DNA of 33,529 bases from a virus, in IMG/VR virus record IMGVR_UViG_3300024518_000021, positions 1 through 33,529 of that record; one strand, written 5' to 3'. Positions 23,272 through 30,644 of the stretch are shown here, piece after piece. Below the pieces are notes generated by a model. It saw nothing but the letters and a program-made list of their open reading frames with translations. It made no database searches and was not told the DNA's origin. The position numbers and the translations under genes were made by a program. Within the stretch, counting starts at the first letter, position 1. Every line of letters starts with the position of its first letter.

Positions 23272-24306
23272 GTGAGGCGTAGAAAGATCCCCCCGGCAGT
23301 TCTGAAGTACACCGCAAAGCTGGCCGAAGAGGGCCGGCTTTCAGAGGCGGGAATCGGACGCGCCTTGCGCGAGAAGTTTCCCAAGGTGTGGGAGGAAAGC
23401 ATATCCCCCCGCTCTATTGCCATAGCAGTCAAGCGCAGGGCGGACGAGGAGGGGACCCCGATCCCCTTCTCGCCGCGCACTAGCGGCGGAAAGATCAGCG
23501 ACCCCAACCGCCGCTTCCCAGACGAGACGCCCGAGCTGCGGTTCGAGTACATCCCGCGCCTGGGCATTTTCTCTGATGTTCACTGCCCGTACCACAACAA
23601 GAAGGGCGCCGCGCGCCTTGTGCAGGTGATCGAGTCGCGCGAGATAGAACAGCTGCTGTGGAACGGCGACCAGCTCGATAACGGCTACAGGGGGCACAAG
23701 GGGATCAGGGACGAGCGAGCAGCCACGTTCTCCGAGGGGCTGCACGCCTGGGCGTCGCTGATGGACGAGCTGACCCGCGCCGGCATCCGGCGGCATATCA
23801 TCATTCCAGGCAATCACGATGACAAGCCCTACCGGCAGACCGACGGAGAGATCACATTCTCCGAGTTCATCAAGGCCAAGGTGTGGCCCCTGCTATCCGA
23901 GCAGGGCGTCGAATGGCTGACCACCGATCGCTATTACGCGATAATGAAACCGGCGAAGCCGGTCGCGCAATGGCCGTTCGTCAGCGAGAACTTTCCCTGG
24001 AGGTTCACGCATCAGAAGAACTTTTCCAAGATCCCGCTTCGAGTGGCCAAAGAGCTCGCGTCCATCCATATGATGAACATCGCCACGGGCCATCAGCATC
24101 ACCTGGCCAGGGGCAAAGCCCTAAATGCTATGCTGCGGCTGATCGATTGCGGCACCGGCTGCGATCGATCCTTGCAGGCGTACATCGGTGACCGGGACTC
24201 TGCCCACGCTCAATGGGGCGAGGGCTTCGTAACGCTGGAGAACGGCTCCCCCCGACTTTGGGACTTCGGCGAGCCCGACGAGTGGTGGGAGCGCGAGCTC
24301 GCATAA
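23272..24306 (+). CDS. Calcineurin-like metallophosphoesterase with N-terminal HTH-like part
   Basis: The 344-residue protein shows all core motifs of the family: GIFSDVH (D102, H104), NGDQLDNG (D133), PGNHDD (N181, H182), and GHQHH (H274, H276). Residues 1-60 form basic helices including LSEAGIGRALREKF, which could be an HTH for DNA or protein binding. Family members hydrolyse phosphoesters in DNA, nucleotides or proteins with two metal ions; the substrate here is unknown. GTG 23272 follows AGGGGTGACC. It is the last gene before the control region, and is separate from the Mre11-like domain encoded at 27126. Confidence 0.85.
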   Translation: MRRRKIPPAVLKYTAKLAEEGRLSEAGIGRALREKFPKVWEESISPRSIAIAVKRRADEEGTPIPFSPRTSGGKISDPNRRFPDETPELRFEYIPRLGIFSDVHCPYHNKKGAARLVQVIESREIEQLLWNGDQLDNGYRGHKGIRDERAATFSEGLHAWASLMDELTRAGIRRHIIIPGNHDDKPYRQTDGEITFSEFIKAKVWPLLSEQGVEWLTTDRYYAIMKPAKPVAQWPFVSENFPWRFTHQKNFSKIPLRVAKELASIHMMNIATGHQHHLARGKALNAMLRLIDCGTGCDRSLQAYIGDRDSAHAQWGEGFVTLENGSPRLWDFGEPDEWWERELA

Positions 24307-24324
24307 TGCCCGCGACAAGGCCCA

Positions 24325-24345
24325 GGCTGCCTCTGTGGGGCAGCC
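24325..24345 (+). terminator. Hairpin after the phosphoesterase gene
   Basis: Arms GGCTGCC (24325-24331) and GGCAGCC (24339-24345) pair over 7 bp around a 7-base loop. A second short stem (GCCTG at 24367-24371 with CAGGC at 24378-24382) follows. Neither has a T tract. Together they may end the late transcript. A 22-codon frame at 24306-24374 overlaps both hairpins and is probably not a gene. Confidence 0.45.
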
Positions 24346-24413
24346 CGCCCTATTCCGCGCCCGATGGCCTGTGACAGCAGGCGGGGGCGGTATGGGGCGC
24401 ACAGGGCCGCGTC

Positions 24414-24427
24414 GTTCCACGTGAAAC
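24414..24427. promoter_or_regulatory. parS-like palindrome (candidate ParB site or operator)
   Basis: GTTCCACGTGAAAC at 24414-24427 equals the inner 14 bases of the bacterial chromosomal parS consensus TGTTCCACGTGAAACA; only the two outermost bases differ (C and T instead of T and A). A 14-base exact match has a chance near one in ten thousand in a sequence this long. It lies in the only substantial control region, 17 bases upstream of the -35 box of the regulator gene. It could recruit host ParB or, less specifically, be an operator. No ParA or ParB gene was seen in the window. Confidence 0.7.
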
Positions 24428-24443
24428 TATCTGATTTTATTCG

Positions 24444-24472
24444 TTGACAGCCGCCCAACAGGCCCTTAAATT
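24444..24472 (+). promoter_or_regulatory. Strong sigma-70-type promoter of the regulator gene
   Basis: A perfect -35 box TTGACA (24444-24449) is followed after 17 bases by TAAATT (24467-24472), a 4 of 6 match to TATAAT. The predicted transcript start, about 7 bases downstream, falls at 24479-24480, on the ATG of the next gene. The transcript would therefore be leaderless or nearly so. Confidence 0.75.
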
Positions 24473-24479
24473 GCAGGTT

Positions 24480-24734
24480 ATGAACGTGGAAGCGAATCAG
24501 GCGGGACTTCGGTCCCTGCGCGAGGCCAAGGGGCTCAGCCTTTCCGAGCTCGCCCGAGTGGCGGGAGTCGACAAGGCGACAGTCTCCATGGCTGAACGCG
24601 GGCTCGCGGTCCCGATGCTGACCACCAACCGCCGTTTGGCTGCCGCCTACGGGATACGCCTCGGCCGGCTCTATGAGCTGATCGCGGAATCCCAGGTTGA
24701 AGCCAGGGCTGACGACGGGGCGGGGGAGCGCTGA
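24480..24734 (+). CDS. Cro/CI-type HTH transcriptional regulator
   Basis: The 84-residue product is an HTH_3/XRE protein: QAGLRSLREAKGLSLSELAR and VAGVDKATVSMAERG (residues 7-41) form the helix-turn-helix, and the rest of the five-helix fold ends near 66. There is no C-terminal cleavage or dimerisation domain, so it resembles Cro or a short repressor. The in-frame TTG at 24444 is the -35 box itself, so ATG 24480 is preferred. No usable SD fits between the predicted transcript start and this ATG. It likely controls the early genes that follow. Autoregulation via the palindrome upstream is possible. Confidence 0.85.
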   Translation: MNVEANQAGLRSLREAKGLSLSELARVAGVDKATVSMAERGLAVPMLTTNRRLAAAYGIRLGRLYELIAESQVEARADDGAGER

Positions 24735-24754
24735 TTCCGTAACCAGTAGCAGCG

Positions 24755-24779
24755 GGCGGGGCCGATTCCCGGCCCCGCC
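24755..24779 (+). terminator. Perfect 10-bp hairpin after the regulator gene
   Basis: Arms GGCGGGGCCG (24755-24764) and CGGCCCCGCC (24770-24779) pair perfectly around ATTCC. No T tract follows. The next bases, TCAACTC and then AAAAAAGG, lead to the ribosome site of the gene at 24807. The sequence CCCGCCTCAACTC recurs after a hairpin at 30743. It may be an attenuator or terminator limiting read-through from the regulator promoter, or a 5'-end stabiliser. Confidence 0.7.
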
Positions 24780-24806
24780 TCAACTCGAAAAAAGGTTGGT
24801 GTCGTT

Positions 24807-24962
24807 GTGACCGCCCATCTGACTGATTCCAAGGGCCGCCGGTACGAAGCTACCCCACGCGGCCTATGTCTCGTCCACGACAGTACAAAGCTCGGCAGAA
24901 TCGATCGATTCTGCGCCGCCTTGGTCGTGGGGATCATCCTCTATCGTCTTATTTCGCTATGA
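24807..24962 (+). CDS. 51-residue protein with C-terminal membrane helix
   Basis: GTG 24807 opens a 51-codon frame ending at 24960-24962, where its TGA overlaps the next ATG as ATGA. The N-terminal part is basic and polar (MTAHLTDSKGRRYEATPRGL) and the C-terminus is hydrophobic (FCAALVVGIILYRLISL), a tail-anchored layout. AAAAAAGG lies 10 or so bases upstream. The overlap and ribosome site are the support; the function is unknown. It is the first gene of the early block. Confidence 0.6.
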   Translation: MTAHLTDSKGRRYEATPRGLCLVHDSTKLGRIDRFCAALVVGIILYRLISL

Positions 24963-25198
24963 GTTACCACGACGCCGCTACAAGCGGCTGGCTGGACCTG
25001 TACAAACTCAGCACCGAAGACCTCGCGCGCCTGATGGACGACTGCGAATATCAGCTGAAGCTCAGGACGCACGTGGCCTGCGACGGTTGCCTGCCCCCAT
25101 CCCAGGACGAGCCGGAGCTCAACGATTGCGCCGCCTGCGGGGGCATCCAGACCCGCGAGTGGACCGCCTCCGACACTCACCTCGTATCGGGGTTTTAG
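24959..25198 (+). CDS. Small zinc-ribbon protein
   Basis: The 79-residue product has a helical N-terminal half (GWLDLYKLSTEDLARLMDDC) and a C-terminal half with CDGC and CAACG, about 17 residues apart, a likely zinc-binding pair. It begins in an ATGA overlap with the 51-codon gene; longer upstream frames are shadows. Small early phage proteins with such ribbons often bind nucleic acids or host enzymes. No precise family is recognised. Confidence 0.65.
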   Translation: MSYHDAATSGWLDLYKLSTEDLARLMDDCEYQLKLRTHVACDGCLPPSQDEPELNDCAACGGIQTREWTASDTHLVSGF

Positions 25199-25199
25199 G

Positions 25200-25394
25200 A
25201 TGGCCCTAAAATGCCAGTGTGAGTTTTCAGACTGCCCCCATCACAAAGGCCCATGCAACGGCGCTGCGGTTGTTCTTATCCTCTGGACGGGCGACCAGAT
25301 CGAGGGCCTCGCAAGCTACGAGCACGACGAGGTTGCGTGTTCCAGGTGCGCCAAGGGTCACAGCAGCCCATACAGGAAGATGGTGCTTCTGTGA
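25200..25394 (+). CDS. Small Cys/His-rich protein
   Basis: The 64-residue product is rich in likely metal ligands: CQCEFSDCPHHKGPC near the start and CSRCAKGH near the end, enough for one or two zinc sites. A short hydrophobic strand (AAVVLILW) lies between. The ATG at 25200 lies one base after the previous stop and it overlaps the next gene as TGATG. The role is unknown; zinc binding is inferred from the residues seen. Confidence 0.65.
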   Translation: MALKCQCEFSDCPHHKGPCNGAAVVLILWTGDQIEGLASYEHDEVACSRCAKGHSSPYRKMVLL

Positions 25395-25753
25395 TGGCCG
25401 CCATCAGGGCCAGCGAGGTCTGGCTGGCTTTCGGCCAGGACGACCTATTCCGCCCAGCTAGCCGCACCACAGATCCGGAAACATCCCATTCCGCCGAGCG
25501 CGAGGTCAACCTCTCGGGCCGGCGGTCTACCCAGTGTAGCGCGGTCGAGGACGACGTCCTCGCGCACAACGGGGCCACGGCCGGCGAGATCGCTCGCCGT
25601 ATCGGTCTCGACCGCCACACCGTCAGCAAGCGCACGGCCGATCTCGCAAATCAGGGCCGCATCCACCGCGGCCCCACGCGCGTTTGTCTCGCTAACCACC
25701 GGGCAATGTTGTCGTGGTGGATCCACTCCCAGGAGGAAACCAGTGACCAGTAA
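25394..25753 (+). CDS. Winged-helix DNA-binding protein
   Basis: The 119-residue product carries TTDPETSHSAE (26-36), a short motif found just ahead of winged helices in many phage proteins. The segment EDDVLAHNGATAGEIARRIG and LDRHTVSKRTADLANQGRIH (52-91) then forms a MarR/GntR-type winged helix with a wing near 90-100. ATG 25394 shares its A with the preceding TGA; GTG 25391 is the in-frame alternative. It lies early in the replication block and could be a regulator or part of a replication-initiation complex. The end overlaps the next gene by 11 bases. Confidence 0.7.
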   Translation: MAAIRASEVWLAFGQDDLFRPASRTTDPETSHSAEREVNLSGRRSTQCSAVEDDVLAHNGATAGEIARRIGLDRHTVSKRTADLANQGRIHRGPTRVCLANHRAMLSWWIHSQEETSDQ

Positions 25754-26831
25754 AGCGCTTTCAATCCAAGCCCAGGTGGGCGATTCCAAGATCACAGTTC
25801 CGCTCGATCGTCTCGTGAATGGGCGGCTACTCGCCGAGGAGCTCATGCGCCCGGCGCCTCCCGGCTTTGTCGCGAATCATACCGTCGTGACCATCAGCGA
25901 CGCGACGCTCGACTGGGGATCGAAGAACGAGAACCCCGACCTGCACAAGATCAAGGGCGGGGGAGCAGACTACACGTGGGCTTTTGTTAAGCGCTGCCTG
26001 TCGCCTCACGGCGTCGAGGAGGCCGGCTCCCAGGTCAAGTCCATGGTGATCAACGATAAGCCGGGGCTGTGTGTTACGGCCGCCTGCCGGCGCCGCCGCT
26101 TCGGCGAGCCCGACGAGGTCGCCTATGGGAACGCCGCCGAGTCGTTCGCCATGGCGATCGAGAAGGCCAAGCCGCGCGATGGTTACAAGTCCGAGGGCGA
26201 TCAGATCGACGTCGCCCGCGTGATGGTCAAGCGGCTGACCAGTGAGGCGTTCAAGGCTGCCGCGCGGAAGCTGCTGCAGCTCCCAAAGGCCGACCCATCG
26301 ATCGTCGGGAAGGCTCTCGCGTTTCGTCGGGACGTTCTCGATATTCACAACCCCGAGATGCAGCGATACGCTTTCGAGAAGGCCACGGCCGCGGCGTCTG
26401 ATCTGTTCGGGGGCGGCTCGATCGGCCCCGGCATCGACGAGGCTATCGAGGTCGAGACCATAATCCTTGACGATCAGGACGAACCGGGGCGCGCGGACGA
26501 CGGCGAGACGTCCGCGCAGGTGGCGGGGGGGGCGGATCCGTTCGCGATTTCCTCCTCGGGCGGTGACCTCTCCGCCACCCAACCTATCGAATCCCTGGAC
26601 CTGCCCGAGTGGGCTCGCTCCTGCGCCCGAGACGAGCTCGGGGATCCTCGATGGGAGACCATCACCGTCGCTCAGCTGGAGATCACGCTGCGCGCGCGTC
26701 TTCGCTCTACCCAGTACGACTCAGCCGGCGACCCGGCCGGACTCATTCCCGCCGGCAAGGCCGGAGACTGGGCGGTCGTCGCTGACAAGCTCCTGGCTTT
26801 CGAGCGGAAGGGGGGCGGCGCCAATGCGTAG
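25743..26831 (+). CDS. Unknown 362-residue protein, possible recombination partner
   Basis: I do not recognise this family. The first 150 residues look alpha/beta (TVVTISDATLDWGSKNENPD, YTWAFVKRCLSPHGVEEAGS, then AACRRRRFG and AAESFAMAIEKAK). Residues 155-225 are helical, a low-complexity acidic linker spans about 235-290, and a small helical domain ends the protein (about 295-362). The beta-then-helix core plus acidic linker recall single-strand annealing proteins, and it is encoded just before an SbcCD-like nuclease, as annealing proteins often are. This is a contextual guess. GTG 25743 is behind AGGAGG at good spacing. Confidence 0.7.
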   Translation: MTSKALSIQAQVGDSKITVPLDRLVNGRLLAEELMRPAPPGFVANHTVVTISDATLDWGSKNENPDLHKIKGGGADYTWAFVKRCLSPHGVEEAGSQVKSMVINDKPGLCVTAACRRRRFGEPDEVAYGNAAESFAMAIEKAKPRDGYKSEGDQIDVARVMVKRLTSEAFKAAARKLLQLPKADPSIVGKALAFRRDVLDIHNPEMQRYAFEKATAAASDLFGGGSIGPGIDEAIEVETIILDDQDEPGRADDGETSAQVAGGADPFAISSSGGDLSATQPIESLDLPEWARSCARDELGDPRWETITVAQLEITLRARLRSTQYDSAGDPAGLIPAGKAGDWAVVADKLLAFERKGGGANA

Positions 26832-27129
26832 ACAGCAATTCCCCCGGCCGGTCGTCTACCGGATCGAAGATCTCAGCGAGCCGCGCGAGCTGGCCCCGGC
26901 CACCACGCTACGGGATCGCGTCTATTCGGCTCTGACCATCATGGCCAGGCCGATTCACACATCAACGGGGCGCATAGGGCGCGTAAGCGTAGGCTACGAG
27001 CGCGTTCGGTTCCTCTCCGGGCAGTTCGGCGTCACGTCCCATCAGATCCGCAAGGCGGTCGAAGGGCTCGCAATGCGGGGCGACATCACCTATCTGGGCG
27101 CAGAGGCCCGAGAGGCGGTGGAGTCGTGA
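26824..27129 (+). CDS. Small winged-helix protein
   Basis: The 101-residue product has a basic start and a winged-helix-like region: LRDRVYSALTIMA (29-41), then VRFLSGQFGVTSHQIRKAVE with GLAMRGDITYLG (61-92), ending in a wing. It overlaps the preceding gene by 8 bases and the SbcDC fusion gene by 4 (GTGA), so these three are co-translated. It could steer the neighbours to DNA ends or regulate the operon. The function is not known. Confidence 0.65.
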   Translation: MRRQQFPRPVVYRIEDLSEPRELAPATTLRDRVYSALTIMARPIHTSTGRIGRVSVGYERVRFLSGQFGVTSHQIRKAVEGLAMRGDITYLGAEAREAVES

Positions 27130-30100
27130 AAATTCTACACATCGCCGATGTTCACTTCGGCAAGAACAGCCTTGACGATCTCCGCGAGCCCTGCGATCGG
27201 ATCTTGGAGCTCGCAGACGGCGTCGACCTGGTCGTGATCGCGGGAGACCTCACCGTCGACCGCGGCGTGATCGACAACGCCAGCGCGCTAGCCTGCCGGA
27301 CGTTTGTGGAGTCGCTCGCGGAGCTCGCCCACGTCCTAATAACTCCAGGAAACCACGACCTGAGCCACCACGCCGACCAGCCGAACAACGTGGCGGCAAT
27401 TCTGAGCGATCGACTCGGGCCTACCAACGAAAACGTGCAGGTCATTGATACGCCGCGCGTGGTCACGCATGGCGAGGCCGCGCTCGCGGTCATTCCCTAT
27501 CCGTCCGCCGCATTGTTCCACGCGAACACGGGCGAGACTTCTCTAGAGTCGCTCAATGAGCGACTCGCACAGCTGAGCATCGGTCTCGCGGCGGAGGCGG
27601 TGGCGACGGGCAGGGTGCCGCTGCTGGTCTACCACGGGACCGTCGAAGGTGGCCGGCATGGCGACGAGCGCTCCCCAGCAATGCTGACGCGCGGCACGGA
27701 CGTCGTGCTTCCAACGGCAGCGCTGGCTGGCTTCCAGGGCGTTCTTGCCGGCCACCTTCATCACCCGCAGACAATCCAGGCGCCCGACGGTCTGGTCGTC
27801 TATCCCGGTTGCGTAGCGCCAAACACTTTCGGCGAGCGCGGGATCGAGCCGACCGCCGTGCTATGGGAGGTCGGGGCCGGGGGCGTCTCGCACGAGAGGC
27901 TTCTCCTCCCCGTCACGCATCAGCGCATCCAGGTGGACGTCGGGGCCGACGACTGGGACGCATCGAAGGATGCAACCCTCAACCTCAATAGCTGGATCGA
28001 GCGGGCGGGCGACGACATCGGGGCGGCCCGGGTCAAGGTTTCGGTGACGGCATCGAAACAGCGCCTGGAGCTCCTGACGAACGACGCGGCCGAGGTGGCG
28101 CGGGCGAAGTACAACCTCAAGGAACTGCGCCTAGAGCGGACGACGATCCCCGAGCACCGCGGCGTGCTCGACGAGAGCGCCGACCGCGCGAACCGCGTCA
28201 ACATCCCCGAGGCCCTGGCGATCTACGCAGAGCAATGCGAAGACCCCGAGTTCTCGCGGCACCTCGATGAGATTCAGGAGGTGGCCCGAGACATCGAGGG
28301 GCTGGTCGAACAGCAAGACAGTGACCCGCGTTACGAGTTCGAGCCGCTGCAGATGCGCCTGGAGAACTACAAGTCGATCGCGTGCGCAAAGGTCGACTTC
28401 GAGAAGCTCCCGGATCGGTTCGGCGTGTTCGGGCCAACCGGGATCGGCAAAAGCAACCTGATGTTGGGGCTATTCTGGCTACTCTATGGGGTCAATCCCA
28501 AGAGTGAGGACGGCAAGGCGAAGACGTCCCTGGGCGAGATGGTCCGGCGGGGAGAAAAAAAGGCCGGCGGATTCCTACGGTTCCGGTGTCGGGCCGGTGT
28601 CTTTGAGATAACGCGCGTGATCACCCGCAGCGCGAAGACGGGGCAGGGCACCGGCAAGCTGTTCCTGACTCGCAAGGTCGCCTGGGTGCCCGTCCCGCTG
28701 AACGAGGGCAACGCCCGGCAGACGCAGCAGGCCATTCTAGGTCTGGTCGGGCCGCCGGAGCTCACCTGGCTGACGCGCCACCTCCGCCAGCATGGCGAGA
28801 GCGCGGTCAAGATGGGGGCGAGCCGCCTGGCTGATTCCATCAATAGCACGTTGCAACTCGACTTCGAGGCCCGTGCGGAGCTCGCCAAGGGGCGCCGAGA
28901 CCGCGCGGCGCACGCATCGGACATCGCAGGGGCGCAGGCCGAGAAGCTCCAGGAGCAGCTGCCATCGGATGCTTCGATCCGCGAGGCCGAGAAACAACAT
29001 GGCTATGACCTGACGCGCGCGAAGGCCGCCTACGAGCACGGGGTCGGTGAGGTCGAGGCGATGGACGCCGAGCACGTGGCCAAGGTCGAGAGGTTGGCCA
29101 GGATTGACGCCAGGGCCGAGCGAGCTGAGCGCCTGGCGCTGCGGCGGCGGGACGTGGCCAAGGAAAAAGCCTCTTGTCAGCACTCTTGGGACCGGGTTCG
29201 GCAGGAGCTGGAACTACTGGGGGACGTGCCAGACCTGACGGAGCTGGTGGCCGCACGGGACGAGTCTTTCGAGAAACTCCAATACTCCAGGGCGCGGCTG
29301 CACGACCTGCGGGAGCAGCACAGCATGCTCCAGCTGGGAGAGTCAGAAGCGCTCGGGGGGCTGCGGCAGTCTGAGACGGCCGCGCTCAGCGCGCGCGACG
29401 CCGCCGCTTCGGCCCTGGTCGTCGCCCGCCGCCGCCTGAGCGATGCCGCTGCATCTGCCGCGTTGCTCGGGGAGGTGCCCTGCGACGGCGCCCGGTGGGC
29501 AAGCATCGAGCCGGGGCTGGGGATCACAGATATGTCCGGTTGCCAGCTCCTCTCCGCTGCCATCGACGCAAGCGAGAAGCTGCCCGAGCTCGATCAGGCC
29601 ATCATTGACGGCGAGGAGCGGCTCGGCAACGCAGATGCGGACTACCTCGTCGCCACCGAGCTGTGTACCAAGTTCCTAGCCTCGGCCATTGAGGCCGAAG
29701 AGGGCAGGAGCGGCGAGCTCGCTACCCTGGACGCTAGTGTGGTTCTGAATATAGCGGCCCACGAAGCCGCCGTTGCCGACCTGGTCGACCTGAGCCACGC
29801 CGCGGACAAGAAGGCGGCCCTTCGGGCCGAACGGCTGGAGTGTGAGCCCAGGTTAGCCCTGGCCCGCCGCCATCTCGACGAGATCGACGGCGAGCTGATG
29901 GGGGCCGAGGGGCTGGTCGAGGAGGCCGCGCAGCTTCGGGACGTCGTCGCTCGGAGCAACGCTCAGCGAGTCGAGAGCCAATTGGTGCTTAGGGGGTTCG
30001 CGGCGCAGATCGCCACCGCCGAGGCCGGCCTAGAGCACGTCGCTGGAGCTCGGAAGTCCCGCGCGCAGATGCTCCTGCAGATAGAGGTTCTACTCAACAC

Positions 30101-30644
30101 GCAGACGGCCGAGGACCGCCAGCGCATGGCGGCGTCGTACTACCTGCAATCGGTCCAGCGTAACGGGATCCCGTCGCTACTCCTGGAGCGGCTCGCGCCG
30201 ATCCTAGAGCTGCGAGTCAACGAGATTCTGATTCCCTGCGAGCGGCAGATTCGGATCGAGACCCTACGCACGACCACCACGGGCGTGACACGGGCCGAGG
30301 TCAACCTGCTGTTTCAGTCTCCAACCTCCCAAGGCGAGTGGATTCCCATCGCCGAGCTGAGTGGGGGAGAGGAGGACATCGCGAACGCTGCCTGGGCTGT
30401 TGGCCTGGCGCAGACCGCGGCGGAGATGAGCGGGACCGGCCTGGAGCTGATAGTGCTCGATGAGCCGTTCACTGGGGTCAGCGCGGAGTACGCCGAGGCC
30501 GTCCGGGACGTGCTCGGCAACATCCAGCGCCACGTCCCCCGCCTCTGTATCATTACACACAAAGAGGACCTGAAGCCGATGGCCGGGGCTGTTCTCCAGC
30601 TCTCGCAGAACGGTGACGGCGTTCATATGGAAGTAGAGAGATAA
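27126..30644 (+). CDS. Single-chain SbcD-SbcC (Mre11-Rad50) nuclease-ATPase fusion
   Basis: One uninterrupted 1172-residue protein carries both halves of the SbcCD complex. Residues 1-260 are SbcD/Mre11: IADVHFG (D8, H10), IAGDLTVD (D41), PGNHDLSH (N76, H77), YHGTVEG (H170) and GHLHHP (H210, H212). About 270-400 is a capping/linker region. Residues 405-1172 are SbcC/Rad50: RLENYKSI, Walker A GPTGIGKS (436-443), two long coiled coils (about 585-780 and 810-990), a hook with C786 and C806, signature LSGGEE (1078-1083), Walker B LIVLDEPF (D1112, E1113) and H-loop ITHKED (H1145). Such complexes open and trim DNA ends and hairpins. Phages normally encode the two halves separately. GTG 27126 overlaps the prior stop as GTGA. 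Confidence 0.93.
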   Translation: MKILHIADVHFGKNSLDDLREPCDRILELADGVDLVVIAGDLTVDRGVIDNASALACRTFVESLAELAHVLITPGNHDLSHHADQPNNVAAILSDRLGPTNENVQVIDTPRVVTHGEAALAVIPYPSAALFHANTGETSLESLNERLAQLSIGLAAEAVATGRVPLLVYHGTVEGGRHGDERSPAMLTRGTDVVLPTAALAGFQGVLAGHLHHPQTIQAPDGLVVYPGCVAPNTFGERGIEPTAVLWEVGAGGVSHERLLLPVTHQRIQVDVGADDWDASKDATLNLNSWIERAGDDIGAARVKVSVTASKQRLELLTNDAAEVARAKYNLKELRLERTTIPEHRGVLDESADRANRVNIPEALAIYAEQCEDPEFSRHLDEIQEVARDIEGLVEQQDSDPRYEFEPLQMRLENYKSIACAKVDFEKLPDRFGVFGPTGIGKSNLMLGLFWLLYGVNPKSEDGKAKTSLGEMVRRGEKKAGGFLRFRCRAGVFEITRVITRSAKTGQGTGKLFLTRKVAWVPVPLNEGNARQTQQAILGLVGPPELTWLTRHLRQHGESAVKMGASRLADSINSTLQLDFEARAELAKGRRDRAAHASDIAGAQAEKLQEQLPSDASIREAEKQHGYDLTRAKAAYEHGVGEVEAMDAEHVAKVERLARIDARAERAERLALRRRDVAKEKASCQHSWDRVRQELELLGDVPDLTELVAARDESFEKLQYSRARLHDLREQHSMLQLGESEALGGLRQSETAALSARDAAASALVVARRRLSDAAASAALLGEVPCDGARWASIEPGLGITDMSGCQLLSAAIDASEKLPELDQAIIDGEERLGNADADYLVATELCTKFLASAIEAEEGRSGELATLDASVVLNIAAHEAAVADLVDLSHAADKKAALRAERLECEPRLALARRHLDEIDGELMGAEGLVEEAAQLRDVVARSNAQRVESQLVLRGFAAQIATAEAGLEHVAGARKSRAQMLLQIEVLLNTQTAEDRQRMAASYYLQSVQRNGIPSLLLERLAPILELRVNEILIPCERQIRIETLRTTTTGVTRAEVNLLFQSPTSQGEWIPIAELSGGEEDIANAAWAVGLAQTAAEMSGTGLELIVLDEPFTGVSAEYAEAVRDVLGNIQRHVPRLCIITHKEDLKPMAGAVLQLSQNGDGVHMEVER

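Noticed and set aside
24306-24374. 22-codon frame starting in TAATG after the phosphoesterase
   Set aside because: It covers two hairpins, is Pro/Arg-rich and lacks a ribosome site beyond the overlap; more likely untranslated.
25069-25080. Other CACGTG sites as extra parS copies (near 25069, 29050, 32290, 13890)
   Set aside because: Their flanks do not match the GTTnC and GAAAC arms; only 24414-24427 does.
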